Assembly (NCBI GenBank): GCA_977017575.1
Contig: CDRNVI010000012.1
Coordinates: forward strand, 558,001 to 622,000
DNA: 64,000 bases
Source: Paramoeba atlantica
Taxonomy: Eukaryota; Discosea
Reading direction: 5' to 3'
Of the stretch, positions 24,785 to 36,001 are shown in pieces. Position 1 is the first letter of the stretch. Each line of letters starts with the position of its first letter. Both the position numbers and the translations under genes were made by a program. The notes below the pieces were generated by a model. The model worked only from the letters and a program-made list of their open reading frames with translations. It made no database searches and was not told the origin of the DNA.

Positions 24785-25579
24785 CAGGGGTGCAAATCAG
24801 ATGCTGGGGGGGGGTCTAAAATTAGCAATGTTCGCGCAATTTTGGAAAAATTATAGCGCATTCGAGAGCTCTCGCAGAGATCTATGTTTTGGCGCTATTA
24901 TCACATTAAAAGAAAACAAATTTGAAAAAGATATTTTTTTAAAGGGTTTTTAACCCCCTAAAAGTTGCAGATTTTTCAATTTTTGCAGTTTTTTCCAATT
25001 TTTGCAATTTTTGCAGTGTTTTTTTGTTTCTCAGCTCACTATTATGCCGCAAAAGCGATCCCGCTCTAAATAAAACAGTAAAAGCTTATCTGATAGATCA
25101 CGTGAACCCCCGGGGCACACAAAATATTCACACAGGATGCTTCTCGTAAAAACATTACGAGAATACAAGCTCCTACAGTGCCACTTGCCAAAGACAAGGC
25201 GTCCACGACAGCATGTTAAGTTGTGGGTTAAGCGATTTGAGGAAACCGGGGATGTTCTATTGAAAAGGCGGTTGATTACATTAAAACAGATGGTCATGAC
25301 ATGCTCATAAACACTTTGAACAGCATGCCGCGGCGTTTCGACATAGTAATAGAAAAAAAAGGGGAAACTTGTAATTATTGAACGTACAAAAATTTTCATT
25401 CATTTTTTGCATTTTGACGTTTTTGGGCTTCTCCTCAGTTGACCACCCCCTTACACCCCGGGAAACCGCCTATCCAAATACATAGATCTCTGCGAGAGCT
25501 CTCGAATACGCTATTATTTTCCAAAATTGCGCAAACATTGCTAATTTTAGACCCCTCCAGCATCTGATTTGCACCCCTG
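24785..25579 (+). mobile_element. Family A internal-deletion derivative A3 (795 bp)
   Basis: CAGGGGTG...CACCCCTG termini with TA on each side (24783-24784, 25580-25581) and both GAGAGCTCTC blocks. Only the ends of the transposase gene remain: MPQKRSRSK near 25043, and a C-terminal piece related to the last ~25 residues of A2 near 25370. It is non-autonomous and could be moved by the A2 enzyme. Confidence 0.85.
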
Positions 25580-25581
25580 TA

Positions 25582-27348
25582 TGCGTTGTGTATGATCCGG
25601 ATCAAAATGGTTTCGTTATTTACATACGGTTACGCGGTACAAAAGTATATATCATTGGACCTGTGTATAGAGCTAAATAGAATTCGATATGGTTTTTGTT
25701 CTATGATATTACATTCTTGAATTTCAATATTACAATTCAAAATTATTTCTATAAATGCCTTACCGAAGCTTTAGAAAAAAAATTATAGATTTGTGAAAAT
25801 TTATATTTTTGCTCGGAGGTCAACTTTTGCGACAGTTCTTTTCGGAACTATACCTATCTTGGATCAAGACGAGGACGAAGCTCATGAAACTTCGCTCCGC
25901 AAAGTGCTGATCAACCTTTTGCACTCTGAAATTATAACCAGTGCACATTTTTTTCGTCCACAGCAGCGGTTTTATTTGTATATTTGTCGTATCTAAGTTT
26001 TTCTGTGGTTTTGATTAGTGTCGTGCAAATCCTCTTTAGGTACTAGTATACCATTTTCTTTCTTTAGGTACCATTTTCTTATTTGCTGTACTTCAAGCTT
26101 GAAAGTAAATTGATTGCACGAAGTAATTTGGCGGGGGTGTAAGCACACTTGCGCAGTGCGTGAGGAGCAAAGAATTCCGACGGAAGCAGAAATTTTCGAA
26201 ACCAATTCGACACTCTTTAAATGTCAATGCGTTCGTAATTTGAACGTGTAAAGGGGCACACACGCTACTCCGTAGTTATGAGGAGCTACAAAGGTTCTGT
26301 ACGACCGAAAGGAGCGAGTACTGGGGAAATTTTAGTCGCATTAGAAAAGAACCATCGAGTCATGCGCCAGTGGGAAAAGGCTTTAGTCAATGAAATATGA
26401 AAAAAGCTGATTGCAGTTGTATGTGAACACCCGTTTTTTTTGGAATAGCGGTCGATGCAGGTGTTGACAGCGTATTGAATGAGCATGTTCTAGTGGGGAT
26501 TGTTTACGTGCCTGACCAGCAGTACCTTCTCCCGCCTCTGTATCACCCAAAGCGCAAAGCTTTCAATGGAAAGGAAACAGCCGAATGCCTGTTAGATACG
26601 TTAGACGGTTGTCTTCGAAGCAGTGTAATCCGGAACATTCATCCCAGAATTTTTATCAAACTTTTGCACAAGGAAGACGGTTGTCTTCAGCGCACAACCC
26701 TTAACATTTTTTCCTGAACTTTGAACATGTCGTGAAGAAGACGGTTGTCTTTGATACAGCGTAATCCATAACATGCATCGCGGTATTTATTCGAACCTTT
26801 ACATAAAGAAGACGGTTGTCTTCGACGCAAGGTAACCCGTAACATTTTCTATCTGAACTTTTGAATATGAAGACAGTTGTCTTCGCAACAGCGTAATCCA
26901 TTGTATCTTCAACGCTCTCCATTGTATGCGTATAATTTTCCAAGTTTTATTGATGTCTAACGAACATAAATGCTACACTTTTTCCCTACACCAAAGCTGT
27001 ATAAATTATACCATTGTACACTTTAAATATTCTGTTGATAACGGTATCACGTAACATGTAGGACATTAATGTGGGGACGTTACGTAGGAGGGTGTGAAGT
27101 CATTTCATCAGACGATGAAGATGGTATGCGCGTAACGACATAGTAACTCTTCCAGTACTATTAGAACTACATAGCAACTAGAAGTACCTTGTAGGTGGAA
27201 AAAAATCGTATTTTCCCAAGACTGTTTTGGACCACAAAAATTCCTCTCCGATTTCATTCTACCTTTCGACGTCGAAAAGGCCACGAATTCGACGTCGAAA
27301 CACGTTCTACGCCGTAGAATGGCAATTTTCGACGTCTAATGAGAGCTA
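25582..27348. other. Non-coding region
   Basis: No convincing gene. A start codon near 25754 opens a short frame interrupted by a stop, then Lys/Glu/Asp-rich codons, which may be a transposase relic. TTCGACGTCGAA-type palindromes occur near 27265-27300. The repeat array at 26601-26884 is listed separately. Confidence 0.4.
26601..26884. repeat. Five-unit interspersed repeat with palindromic 16-bp core
   Basis: GAAGACGGTTGTCTTC or close variants occur at 26601, 26673, 26737, 26808 and 26869, spaced 61-72 bp. Each is followed by a degenerate CGTAATCC-AACAT stretch. GAAGAC and GTCTTC can pair around a GGTT loop. The spacers share sequence, so this is a diverged tandem satellite of ~67 bp. Confidence 0.75.
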
Positions 27349-28390
27349 CAGTAAACGTCACTATTCTGAGAGTCGCTAAAAATGAGAATTGGGCTGTCAA
27401 CGTACAACTGGCTAAAATGAGAATGCACCTTGGAAAATGAGAATGGAGCTTCGGTCATGTGTCAACGTTCAATTCAATTTTACACTCAAAAGTGAGAATT
27501 GAAAAACAACGCTTTCGTTCTCTCACTGATTAACTCACTGCTTCATCTTCACTAACTGGAGAGTATGCGAGAGATCGGTGGAAATCACTGGGGATACCGT
27601 ATACTCCCCCAGTAATGGACCCCCCAGTAGCAGAGATTTCGCCATTTTTGGGCCGACACACAGTAACAAGGATTTGTCTCGGGAGGGTGGTTGGAGGGGG
27701 GGTGTCTGGACAGGATGAGGGTGGTTGTGCAGTAGCGAATCGCGTGGTTTCTGGGTTGGCTGTACAGAAAATCAACGCACTCATGAACGAAAAAGGCCTT
27801 TGCCCACCGAAAAAGCATACCCGACCCAGTAACAAGGATTTGGCCTTTGTGGTCCAAAATCGATTCTATTACTGGGGGGGTATAGGTAGGTGGAGATAGA
27901 TGGGGGTCACACGGGATCACTGCAGATCATTTTTATCGTTGTCCCTTCTCTTCTTCCATTCATGAAAGGCACACAAATATCTTAGTGAGACCAAAAAAGA
28001 AAAGAAAACACTGATTTAGGTGACTACAAGTAATGAAACTTTGTTTTTCTGAAAACAAAACGCTAATACACAAAAGGAAAACTTGTGCTGTTTGACTGCG
28101 CGGTGTTCTTCTGATGAAGAAGAACTCCTTGGTTCTGCAAACCAAGGAGATAGTGGGAGATCTCTGGGGGTCATTTTTGTGCACCCAAAGCGGCCTGCTG
28201 CTCCGCTGCTAATATTTTTCTTGCAAAACGTTTTCTTTTTTAAAAATGAGAATTATGATTTGACCTCATAAAAAAGTGCCTGTCAACGTTCAACAGACCA
28301 ATTCTGAGAATAGTGACGAAAAACGACAAAAAAGCCGTTTTTTCTGTGTCAACGTACAACTGAGCATTCTGAGAATAGTGACGTTTACTG
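27349..28390. mobile_element. Non-autonomous TA-flanked transposon with subterminal repeats (1042 bp)
   Basis: CAGTAAACGTCACTATTCT at 27349 is mirrored by the end at 28390, with TA on both sides (27347-27348, 28391-28392). GTCAACGTACAACTG and GTCAACGTTCAA are repeated near each end. No transposase is present. It carries the nested element at 27604-27880. Confidence 0.75.
27604..27880. mobile_element. Nested 277-bp MITE
   Basis: CTCCCCCAGTAAT at 27604 is mirrored by ATTACTGGGGGGG ending at 27880, with TA at 27602-27603 and 27881-27882. AGTAACAAGGATTTG occurs twice internally (near 27662 and 27829). It lies inside the 27349-28390 element. Confidence 0.75.
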
Positions 28391-28500
28391 TACATGTATG
28401 TATAATGTTGTGTCACAGAATTCCGAGTAAAAAGCATAGCTGCTCTAATAGTTTTCATGATAATAATTATTAATAATAATTATTATTATGCGATATCGAA

Positions 28501-28650
28501 TTATTAAGAATTATTATAGCTTCTTCTCAGGGTGAAAGTGGCGCCGCGAACCGGCGCCGATTTTTTTTATAACGCACGTGATGGTGAGTATCTTTATCGT
28601 TTACTACCCATGCAACAAGTAAGTAGTAGATCTATAATAATTCTTAATAA
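28501..28650. repeat. 19-bp inverted repeat enclosing a GGCGCC hairpin and T run
   Basis: Bases 28501-28519 are the exact inverse of 28632-28650. Between them GGCGCC is repeated around GCGAACC and followed by a run of Ts near 28560. It lies just downstream of the minus-strand gene at 28743. It may be a MITE or a small RNA gene; I cannot decide. Confidence 0.45.
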
Positions 28651-28742
28651 TAGCCTATTACTACAGGCTTCAATTATTAATAATTCTGCAGCTATGGTAA
28701 AAAGCCCTGTTACAAGCCAATAGTGCTTTCACTTGACAACAG

Positions 28743-30971
28743 CTACCTTTTTTGCCTATTTGAAGTCTCTTTTGAATTAGAATGTGCTAGACTGCCGAAC
28801 CTTAAATCTGAATCATTTTGATGGTACCGTTCGTAGAGATTTTGCAACATCATACTCAATTTCTCGTGTCGAATCAAAATGTTATTAAATTTAATGCATA
28901 GTGGTAACATGCGCAATGCTTCGTTCTTCCTGAAATTATTTAGCATGTATAGGTACACAGTCCACGCTTCAGTATACACATCGTAATTTTCTTTTCGAAA
29001 GTGGGTCGCAGCATGAGAGCCAGACATCATCATACCTAAACTTTTACTTGCTTCATACCAAAACGAATACTTATTGGAACTTATACTTTGTGCCCAACAG
29101 TATCGCATGAATTCAAGTTGCGTACGTGCATAGTCCCTTTTGAGGCGTTTTAACGTGGAAGGGCGAACGCACATTTCAGCATAGATTTGCATGCACTTTA
29201 TCCAACTATATGCGCCGCCAAAGCGCCGACATGTGTTGATTAAGGCAGACAGTTGCATGTCCGCAGGTAGACTATTACATTCTGACATTTTTTCCAACAA
29301 GAGAAGAGATTCTCTCCAGCGTTTTCCGGCAACACATGCAGTCACAAACTCGGCGCATAAGAAGGGATCGGCAACACTCGTTTCCATCCATCTTTGTTTA
29401 ACTATAATATCAAGGACTTGACTCCAGTGACTTGCCTTGTTCAAAAAATGTAGTAATTGAGCCTGAGATTGGGTAGAAACTGGGAAAGAATCTGTTTTTC
29501 CAAACTGGTGCGTTCGACAAGTTGTTTCCCACTGAGAGTTCGGGTACGCATCTGTCCTTGTTGAGATCGAATCATGCAGAGCAATAGTTTCTTTTTCTGA
29601 AGCACGGATATTTTGAACTTGATGCAAACCACGATGCCAGGATAATTTCGAAATTTCTATATTCTTTTCCATTTTAGACGCTACATTATTCAAACCCGGA
29701 ATACAACATGTAGGTTTCAAGTCTCGACCAGAAATACAGTTTCCCGGATGCTTCGCACTAAAACATTTGAGCAGCTCGATAAAAAATAATCGACTACCCT
29801 CCACAGTTCTAGATAACCTAAAAGAATGCAGCTGTCTTTTTGAAAACACGGAAATTACTTGGAGTGCAACGCGTCTCTGACGATATTGGACAGCTCTGCG
29901 CAACATTAAGAATAATATCTGCTGATTAGGTGCCAACAATGCCATCCTCCACGGTAACTGTGGATGAAAAATCAATGACTTGATGCACGCTTGGTGATAC
30001 ACTGATATGTAACTTCCAGCATTTGAATATTCGTGTAAAAATTGGAATGCCTTCCGGCATCTTGGAATGCGGAAACGACGAAATCTGGATGTCCGAAGAA
30101 GCAAGAAAGCTAACAATGCACGATACGACGGATCAAGCTTTTTGCAGTCGAGAACATAACTATCACCACGCAAGACTCTTGTTAAATACGGACACGTATT
30201 CCTTAAGTAACGTGCAAAGCTTTGCAAGTGTGGTACTTTGCGTTTTACTATGAGAACAATCAAACAAGACGTAAGTTCCCGGAATATTGACATTTTCTCA
30301 GAAAATACAGTTTGCGCAAGCCTGCTAACACTTTCTCTTAGCATACGCAGCAAGACGCTCCATTTTTCGGATTGATACAGCATTGATATAATAGCATTGC
30401 TCTGATCTACAGTTTGACCCCCATACGATACTGTCAAAGTCCACATGGCAGTAAGCCATGTGGGAGTGTGGCAAAGCGAATTGAACAATCCTATCGCCCG
30501 ATAATGCAAATTATGCGATGCAATAGACGCCATCTCCAAACTTTGCTGCGATTTTAGGAAAATAAGATGTTTTTGAGTTCGCCACTTTCTTTTCCCGAAC
30601 TGTATAAAAGATTGCATCTTGTTTAAGTGGGGGAAATGTGTACCATAATTTCCTACGAAAGGACGAGAGTAGGTGTCAATGCATATTTTTATCATTCGCG
30701 TATTGTATAAACTTACGTTCGCCTGATTATAACCCAAGCGGAATAATTTGTAGGACGCCGGTACCGCTTTGATAAAGTAACTAAGCGCAAAAAGGGCTTC
30801 TATCCAAGTTGCACCTAATTGACCGGATTGTACACGATTCATGAACATTTGCAATGTTATAAGCCAATGTGCGTGCATTAGTTTTCTCTTAAACTTTCTG
30901 GAAGTTTTTTCTTGGACTTTCACGAATTGAACATATATGGATCGCGACACATGTAAAAACGCATGACACAC
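28743..30971 (-). CDS. 742-aa helical-repeat protein, PPR-like
   Basis: A single uninterrupted ORF of 742 codons with none of the transposon motifs. It is rich in Arg, Lys, Leu and aromatic residues. The C-terminal third resembles pentatricopeptide-type helix pairs: RWRESLLLLEKMSECNSLP, then DMQLSALINTCRRFGG, then WIKCMQIYAEM. PPR proteins bind organellar RNA, and euglenozoan mitochondria use many of them, so a mitochondrial RNA role is an inference. The exact start is uncertain; the ATG at 30971 is the first in frame. No introns are evident. It is the only host-type gene in the window and is surrounded by transposons. Confidence 0.65.
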   Translation of the reverse strand: MCHAFLHVSRSIYVQFVKVQEKTSRKFKRKLMHAHWLITLQMFMNRVQSGQLGATWIEALFALSYFIKAVPASYKLFRLGYNQANVSLYNTRMIKICIDTYSRPFVGNYGTHFPHLNKMQSFIQFGKRKWRTQKHLIFLKSQQSLEMASIASHNLHYRAIGLFNSLCHTPTWLTAMWTLTVSYGGQTVDQSNAIISMLYQSEKWSVLLRMLRESVSRLAQTVFSEKMSIFRELTSCLIVLIVKRKVPHLQSFARYLRNTCPYLTRVLRGDSYVLDCKKLDPSYRALLAFLLLRTSRFRRFRIPRCRKAFQFLHEYSNAGSYISVYHQACIKSLIFHPQLPWRMALLAPNQQILFLMLRRAVQYRQRRVALQVISVFSKRQLHSFRLSRTVEGSRLFFIELLKCFSAKHPGNCISGRDLKPTCCIPGLNNVASKMEKNIEISKLSWHRGLHQVQNIRASEKETIALHDSISTRTDAYPNSQWETTCRTHQFGKTDSFPVSTQSQAQLLHFLNKASHWSQVLDIIVKQRWMETSVADPFLCAEFVTACVAGKRWRESLLLLEKMSECNSLPADMQLSALINTCRRFGGAYSWIKCMQIYAEMCVRPSTLKRLKRDYARTQLEFMRYCWAQSISSNKYSFWYEASKSLGMMMSGSHAATHFRKENYDVYTEAWTVYLYMLNNFRKNEALRMLPLCIKFNNILIRHEKLSMMLQNLYERYHQNDSDLRFGSLAHSNSKETSNRQKR

Positions 30972-31687
30972 ACAATAGGGTGTAAATCAGGTTCACGGAA
31001 ACTTCAATAAAGTAAAATAAAGTTTTTTTTCTGAATAAAGTTACTACCATCAAACCATTAATTAAGAGACACATTAAACAAGGGAACGCCAACTAAGGGA
31101 ACACTGATTAAGGTACTATACCCCCCCCTGCTTATGAGTTCCCCGGTTTTGAGAAAAAGGAACTCATAAGCGTACCAGATCAGAATTCGAGCCATAAAAA
31201 CGCGAAAATTCGGGCCCGCAGCGCGAAGCGCCGCGGGTTTTCCTTTACAATAAGAGGGCGGAAACTAGAGATTTACGATCCCGGACGATCCCACCGGTCC
31301 TGGTTGAATTTACGTAGAGAAAATACTTGGTGAAAACGCGAGTTCTAAAAATTCGGCGAAAGAAATAGCGACCATTTTTTTAGAGAAACTCATTCAATTG
31401 TTAAAAATCAAAAACGATCTTCATATGAAGGTAAGAGAAACTAAACAAACATTATCACTCCTTCGTAAACACGCTTGTTACCGGTCCCAAGCCCGGCACC
31501 GCCATATTTGGCGGAGTGTGAGGGTGAAGATTTCAATCCATCTATGGCATGGTTATAAACTTAAGAATATAATTAAACTCCTCGTTTCTCGTATCCAGTA
31601 GAACTACTACATTTAGCTCCATTTAACTAAACAATTTTACACGCCTGCAAATGCTACGCATCGATTCGCTTGGTCCCGGCCTGACAA
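30972..31687. other. Non-coding spacer
   Basis: Upstream region of the PPR-like gene. A GCGCGAAGCGCCGCGGG hairpin-like stretch lies near 31214. No supported ORF. Confidence 0.4.
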
Positions 31688-31929
31688 TATTCATCCTCTG
31701 TAACGAGGCCCATGGGCTCCGTACCCTTCGGGGTACCACCGCCCCAGCATTCGTGCTGGGAGGCCCATGGGCTCCGTGTCCTTCGGGGCACACCTGCCGT
31801 TGCATTTATATTCATCCTCTGTAACGAGGCCCATGGGCTCCGTACCCTTCGGGGTACCACCGCCCCAGCATTCGTGCTGGGAGGCCCATGGGCTCCGTGT
31901 CCTTCGGGACACACTTGCCGTTGCATTTG
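31688..31929. repeat. 121-bp tandem duplication of TTCG-capped hairpins
   Basis: Two units (31688-31808 and 31809-31929) are almost identical. Each contains GCCCATGGGC twice and three predicted hairpins with TTCG loops: GTACCC/GGGTAC, CCCAGCA/TGCTGGG, and GTGTCC paired with GGGCAC (unit 1) or GGACAC (unit 2). The unit 1 difference keeps the stem as a G-T pair. It may encode a structured RNA; no promoter is identified. Confidence 0.75.
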
Positions 31930-32607
31930 CGTTATACACCCTCCTCTCCGGCATGATTTTTTACAATAAAGTGAAAACAGAATAGAAACAGAAGGGAGAG
32001 GGTGGGAAATTGTGACGTGCTATGGCATGCCTGGCACCCAGGGCTTGGTCCCGGTAACATGGTGCTTACGAAGGAGTGATAATGAGGGAGTTGCTATGCT
32101 CTGTCCATGGTATCATGTTCAGGGGAACAGCAACTCCCCATTATCTCGGCGTAGTAAACACGCCTTGGCTTGCCTGGCACTACGATTGCCGAAAAAAAAA
32201 AAATTATTCCATTAGTCCTCACTTGAGGCCTGTTAGCGGGAGTCCTCCCCCCTAAGAAGATTTGAAGTTGAAAAAAAAAAAGTGGAGTGTTCGGGAAAGG
32301 GGGGGTATTGTTGGTACGTTATAGATCCTCCCATACGGAAGTATCAAGGCAACACCCCGGACGTCCCGGGTTGACGCTGGGAATACGGCTTTTCAGGATA
32401 TCTCGCCTAGTAGGAATATTGATTCAGAAATTCAGACCGACGATAGTGAACGCGTTGCTTTGCTTGATGCGTTTATCCCCGAATTCTTTATTAGCAAAGA
32501 TTCATCATAAATACTGAAGGAACAACTTGGTCTCTTTACATCAACACACCTTAGTTCGCAGTAAACGTTTTCCTTATATTTCCTAACTCTTAATTCGTGA
32601 TCTATAA
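31930..32607. other. Non-coding region with one long hairpin
   Basis: GATAATGAGGGAGTTGCT (32078-32095) pairs with AGCAACTCCCCATTATC (32129-32145), with a single bulged A. TGGCATGCCTGGCAC near 32028 recurs as TGGCTTGCCTGGCAC near 32166. No gene is supported. Confidence 0.45.
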
Positions 32608-33612
32608 ATGCCCGCAACGCGACGAGGATCCGGTTTGTGCGACTCTCCAGCGACGCAATCGACACGCAACACAGGGGATGAAAATGTACGAATTCCTTCA
32701 GAGTTGCCATCTGCTGAACGGTGTTCAACGAGAACAGATCTCAAAATACACCTACGCTTTGATCGAGCTGTAGGGTGTTCTCAAATCGCGAAATATATGG
32801 GCGAGATTTCTGAAGACGACTGCGCAGCAGCTGTCCTCGAGTACGTAGACAGTGCATTAAAGGCCGCGACGGATACTGAGCGAGTATCTGCCACCAGCCA
32901 AATACTAAGTGTGCGTCGATCTCAAGATGTTTCACTCCTGGAATCTTTGGTTTCGGAAGAAGGGAACCGTTCTGCTCTGGCTACGTTGCTAATTGATCCG
33001 CCTAAAGAGGCGAAAAAATTAAAGGTGCGCGATGGGGAAAAAGAGGGGGGGCAACTTACATCATGGACTGGAACAGAACGACGTCCTAGCCTTGGGGGTC
33101 ATTTAAGGGTAGCCCTTCTAGATGGCAACTTTCGGTTTTTTTCTTCCGGGCTGCTACAAACACGGTTCGGGCGTTTTTTCGAATCAGTTTTTCAGGAGGC
33201 TGGAAAAGGGATATCACCATCCATATGTCAGGAGTCAGAAGCCATCTCCGTATCCGCCAATCACTTTTTGCTTGAACTCGCGGCCCTTTTCCTTGCCTTT
33301 AATGCAAACTCTGATCAAGCCAATACTGGCAAGTGTGTGCAGGCGTGCCGCGAAAACGTGGGTCTTCTTCCGAAAGCGGATCGAATAATACTGCCCCCGT
33401 CTGTTCTGAGCGTGAACGGCAAACAAAAGCACCACAATTTTTACAAAAGCCAAAATGGACTCCTTGAAGAATCTAGTCGATTAAAGAGGTTCACATTCAG
33501 AGGCGACCGCAATGCCAAATTTAGTCGCGGTCATGCAAGCGGGCAAGGAAATGTGCGACGATCCGATCACGCAGCCTCAGAAAATACAGCGAAAGCTCAA
33601 AAGGAGAACTAA
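32608..33612 (+). CDS. Hypothetical protein, 334 aa, upstream of the dead YR gene
   Basis: An ORF with a Ser/Thr/Arg-rich N-terminus and an alternating acidic/alanine helical middle (EISEDDCAAAVLEYVDSALK). No recognised domain. A second, overlapping frame (33512-33793) with basic composition may be its displaced C-terminus. Given the recombinase fragment downstream, it could be the GAG-like or accessory ORF of the same element, but nothing in the sequence proves it. Confidence 0.4.
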   Translation: MPATRRGSGLCDSPATQSTRNTGDENVRIPSELPSAERCSTRTDLKIHLRFDRAVGCSQIAKYMGEISEDDCAAAVLEYVDSALKAATDTERVSATSQILSVRRSQDVSLLESLVSEEGNRSALATLLIDPPKEAKKLKVRDGEKEGGQLTSWTGTERRPSLGGHLRVALLDGNFRFFSSGLLQTRFGRFFESVFQEAGKGISPSICQESEAISVSANHFLLELAALFLAFNANSDQANTGKCVQACRENVGLLPKADRIILPPSVLSVNGKQKHHNFYKSQNGLLEESSRLKRFTFRGDRNAKFSRGHASGQGNVRRSDHAASENTAKAQKEN

Positions 33613-34170
33613 GGAAAACGAAAATTCGGCGTTTCTACGATACCATGTTTATTATGATAAGTTAGGGAAAGATGGTTATCGTTTCGAGGTTTTAAAAAGT
33701 ACAATTGTGGCAAAGGGAAAGATTCTTGGGGAGAAAAACCAAATGCCACAGGTAATTATTACAAAATATCACCTGAAGAGGGATCTGCACTAAAGGGTCC
33801 GCTAGTCTGTTTTATACGGAACAGAAAATAATTGCTAATCTGGTTACAAATCATTAATAATATATGCGTGGCATTGCTGGTGCTTCATCAATATTTTATG
33901 TTATTTTTACGTATAATTTTTAGGGGTTTTTTCCATGTTTAATATGATGTGTGTCACATCCATCAGACCTACACTTTTTCCCCACCAATTTTCTATTATC
34001 AATGCAACGCGAGGAAAGCTCTTTTACCATATTATTACTCTAGGATCATTATTACTCTAGAATCATTCAGAGCAAGCGCCCGTCTTATCTTTATTCAATT
34101 GTTTTACTCAACTGAATATTTCACAGAAAAAAAAAACTACACTTTTCAAAGACAAAAGATAAAGTTTTGT

Positions 34171-36001
34171 ATGACTGGTCTCAAGGACACTGATGACCAC
34201 CGAGGTGGTGAAAGAAGCTACATCGAAAAACTGGCGCTGCAGTCTATTGCACCGGGAACTCAAAAATTGTATCAGAACCGCATTGACACTCTCAAACAGT
34301 TTTGTACAATGCATGGGTATGAACGCATTACAAAACAAGCTTTGGACATTTTCTCCACTGTCAAGCGTCATGTGGAACTGCGAAATCAACATTACAAGGA
34401 TACCGCAGCGCTCTACTTTTCTATCAAGAAATTACTAATTTCGATCTAGATGAGAGTGAATCCCCTTGGGCGGCAGATCGCGTTATATTGCGGGCGGTGG
34501 AGGGAGCAGCGGTTGAAGGTAAGATGCACCGCCAGGAAAAGCGTCCTAGAGGTTATAAACCCCCGCTCACAAAAAGTGACCCCCCTCTTTTTTTTTCGTA
34601 CAAATGTCCGTTTGAGCTGATTTTTGTTGAATTTTGCAGATCTCAACACAAGGACTTTGCGCGTGAAGAAATGAGACAAAAAGAAACGAATACGCACAAT
34701 TTAGAGAAGAATTAACATTTTTTCACTTTTTCGCCCTTCAATCTTGTACACTCTTTAAGTCGAGAATCAAAACTTAATACTGTTTTGTCGATCACTTTTT
34801 GAGTTAAAGAAGACCATGCTTTACGTACACATCGGATAAGTGAAGGCTTGTCCGATGGCGTTTGTTCGTCTACCGCCTCTTGGACCATAGACCAGACGTT
34901 TTCTATAGGGGAAAGGTCGGGCGAGTTGGGGGGCCAGTTTCTTAGAACATCACTCATTCGATTCTCAATATACTCTTTGGAGGCACGGGCAGTATGTGCC
35001 GTTGCCCCATCCTGTTGAAATACACTATTAGGGGGGAAATCTACCTGTTTTGATGTTTCTATGTACGTCTTACTTGTAATAGATGTGTCACTTGGTAGAA
35101 TAACCAAATACCTCCACCCACAGGACTCAAAGTGTATTCCCCGCTAGATTTTTTTTCGTTCAGATATTTTTTGATTATCCTTCTAGAGACGTTAAAATCA
35201 CGGGATAATTGTTTAATCGGAACACCTTCTCCATGTCTCATCTTCAAAAGAACCTTACCACAATCCGTAAGCGCCCCTTTTGGAAGTCGATATGGTGATT
35301 TGGTCATTTTTGGAAAAAAAAGTTGAAAAGTCAATTATTTTTTTTGACTAAATTTTAAAATTTTAAAATGAGCTAAAAACAGCGGGATCGTGCAGATCTC
35401 GAAATTTTGAACGAAACAGTGGTATGATAACCCACCCACGCCCCCATGTGCTAAAAATAAGGGGGGGTCACTTATTCGTGAGCGGGGGTTTATATCAGAA
35501 AGCATGTTGAACGAATTGTTATCCTGGGTCCTCCCTCTGAAAAATGGTCCTGAACTTGCGCGTGCACTCAAGGTCCAATATTACGCGGCCTTGCGCTCTT
35601 GTGAAGTCGAAGGACTCCGTGGAGGCGACTTACAAGGGGAAGGTGCGTGGGCCTTCCTACATATACGTAGCGACAAGGTTCAAAGGCAATCTTCCGATAG
35701 ACAACGATGTAAACCACTATCTCCTATGGGAGCACAAGTAGTTCGAAGCGCCCTTTTAAATGTGGAACATGGTAAAATTGCGTTTCCTGCCTACAAAAAA
35801 CGTTGCGCTGCTAGGCTTGTAAAACAAGCATCCCAAGAGCTAGGGTGGCCCTCCAATGTATGTTTCGACGGCACTCATACTCTCAGACACGGTGGCACAG
35901 GTGTGGTCATTGAAAGCGCCGTGAATATTATATCAAATGCTCTTACAGGTATGTCAAAACAGGTTCGCCAAAGCCACTACTTGGCTCCCAGATCACAATA
36001 A
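34171..36001 (+). pseudogene. Tyrosine recombinase gene interrupted by a family B transposon
   Basis: The N-terminal part (34171-34449) resembles a core-binding domain (SIAPGTQKLYQNRIDTLKQF). After the insertion at 34556-35492 the catalytic domain resumes (35504-36001): Arg in YYAALRSCEVEGL, Lys in IRSDKVQRQ, HTLRHG (His-x-x-Arg) and the Tyr nucleophile in QSHYLAPRS. The upstream frame also shifts near 34445. It resembles recombinases of DIRS/Ngaro or Crypton elements. No RT lies next to it, so the parent class is open. Confidence 0.75.
34556..35492 (-). mobile_element. Family B transposon B3, internally deleted
   Basis: TIRs TAAACCCCCG and CGGGGGTTTA at TA-rich borders. The N-terminal transposase piece (MTKSPYRLPKG, ~90 codons) is fused out of frame to a C-terminal piece starting VILPSDTSI. 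The second Asp (QQDGATAHT) and Glu (SPDLSPIENVW) remain; the first catalytic Asp region is deleted. It is inserted in the tyrosine recombinase gene. Confidence 0.85.

Noticed and set aside
26601-26884. CRISPR-like array
   Set aside because: Only five degenerate cores, spacers are related to each other, no cas genes, and the window is eukaryotic.
27530-27920. ORFs inside the nested MITE region
   Set aside because: They span TIR borders on both strands and have no motif. The region is explained by two nested non-autonomous elements.
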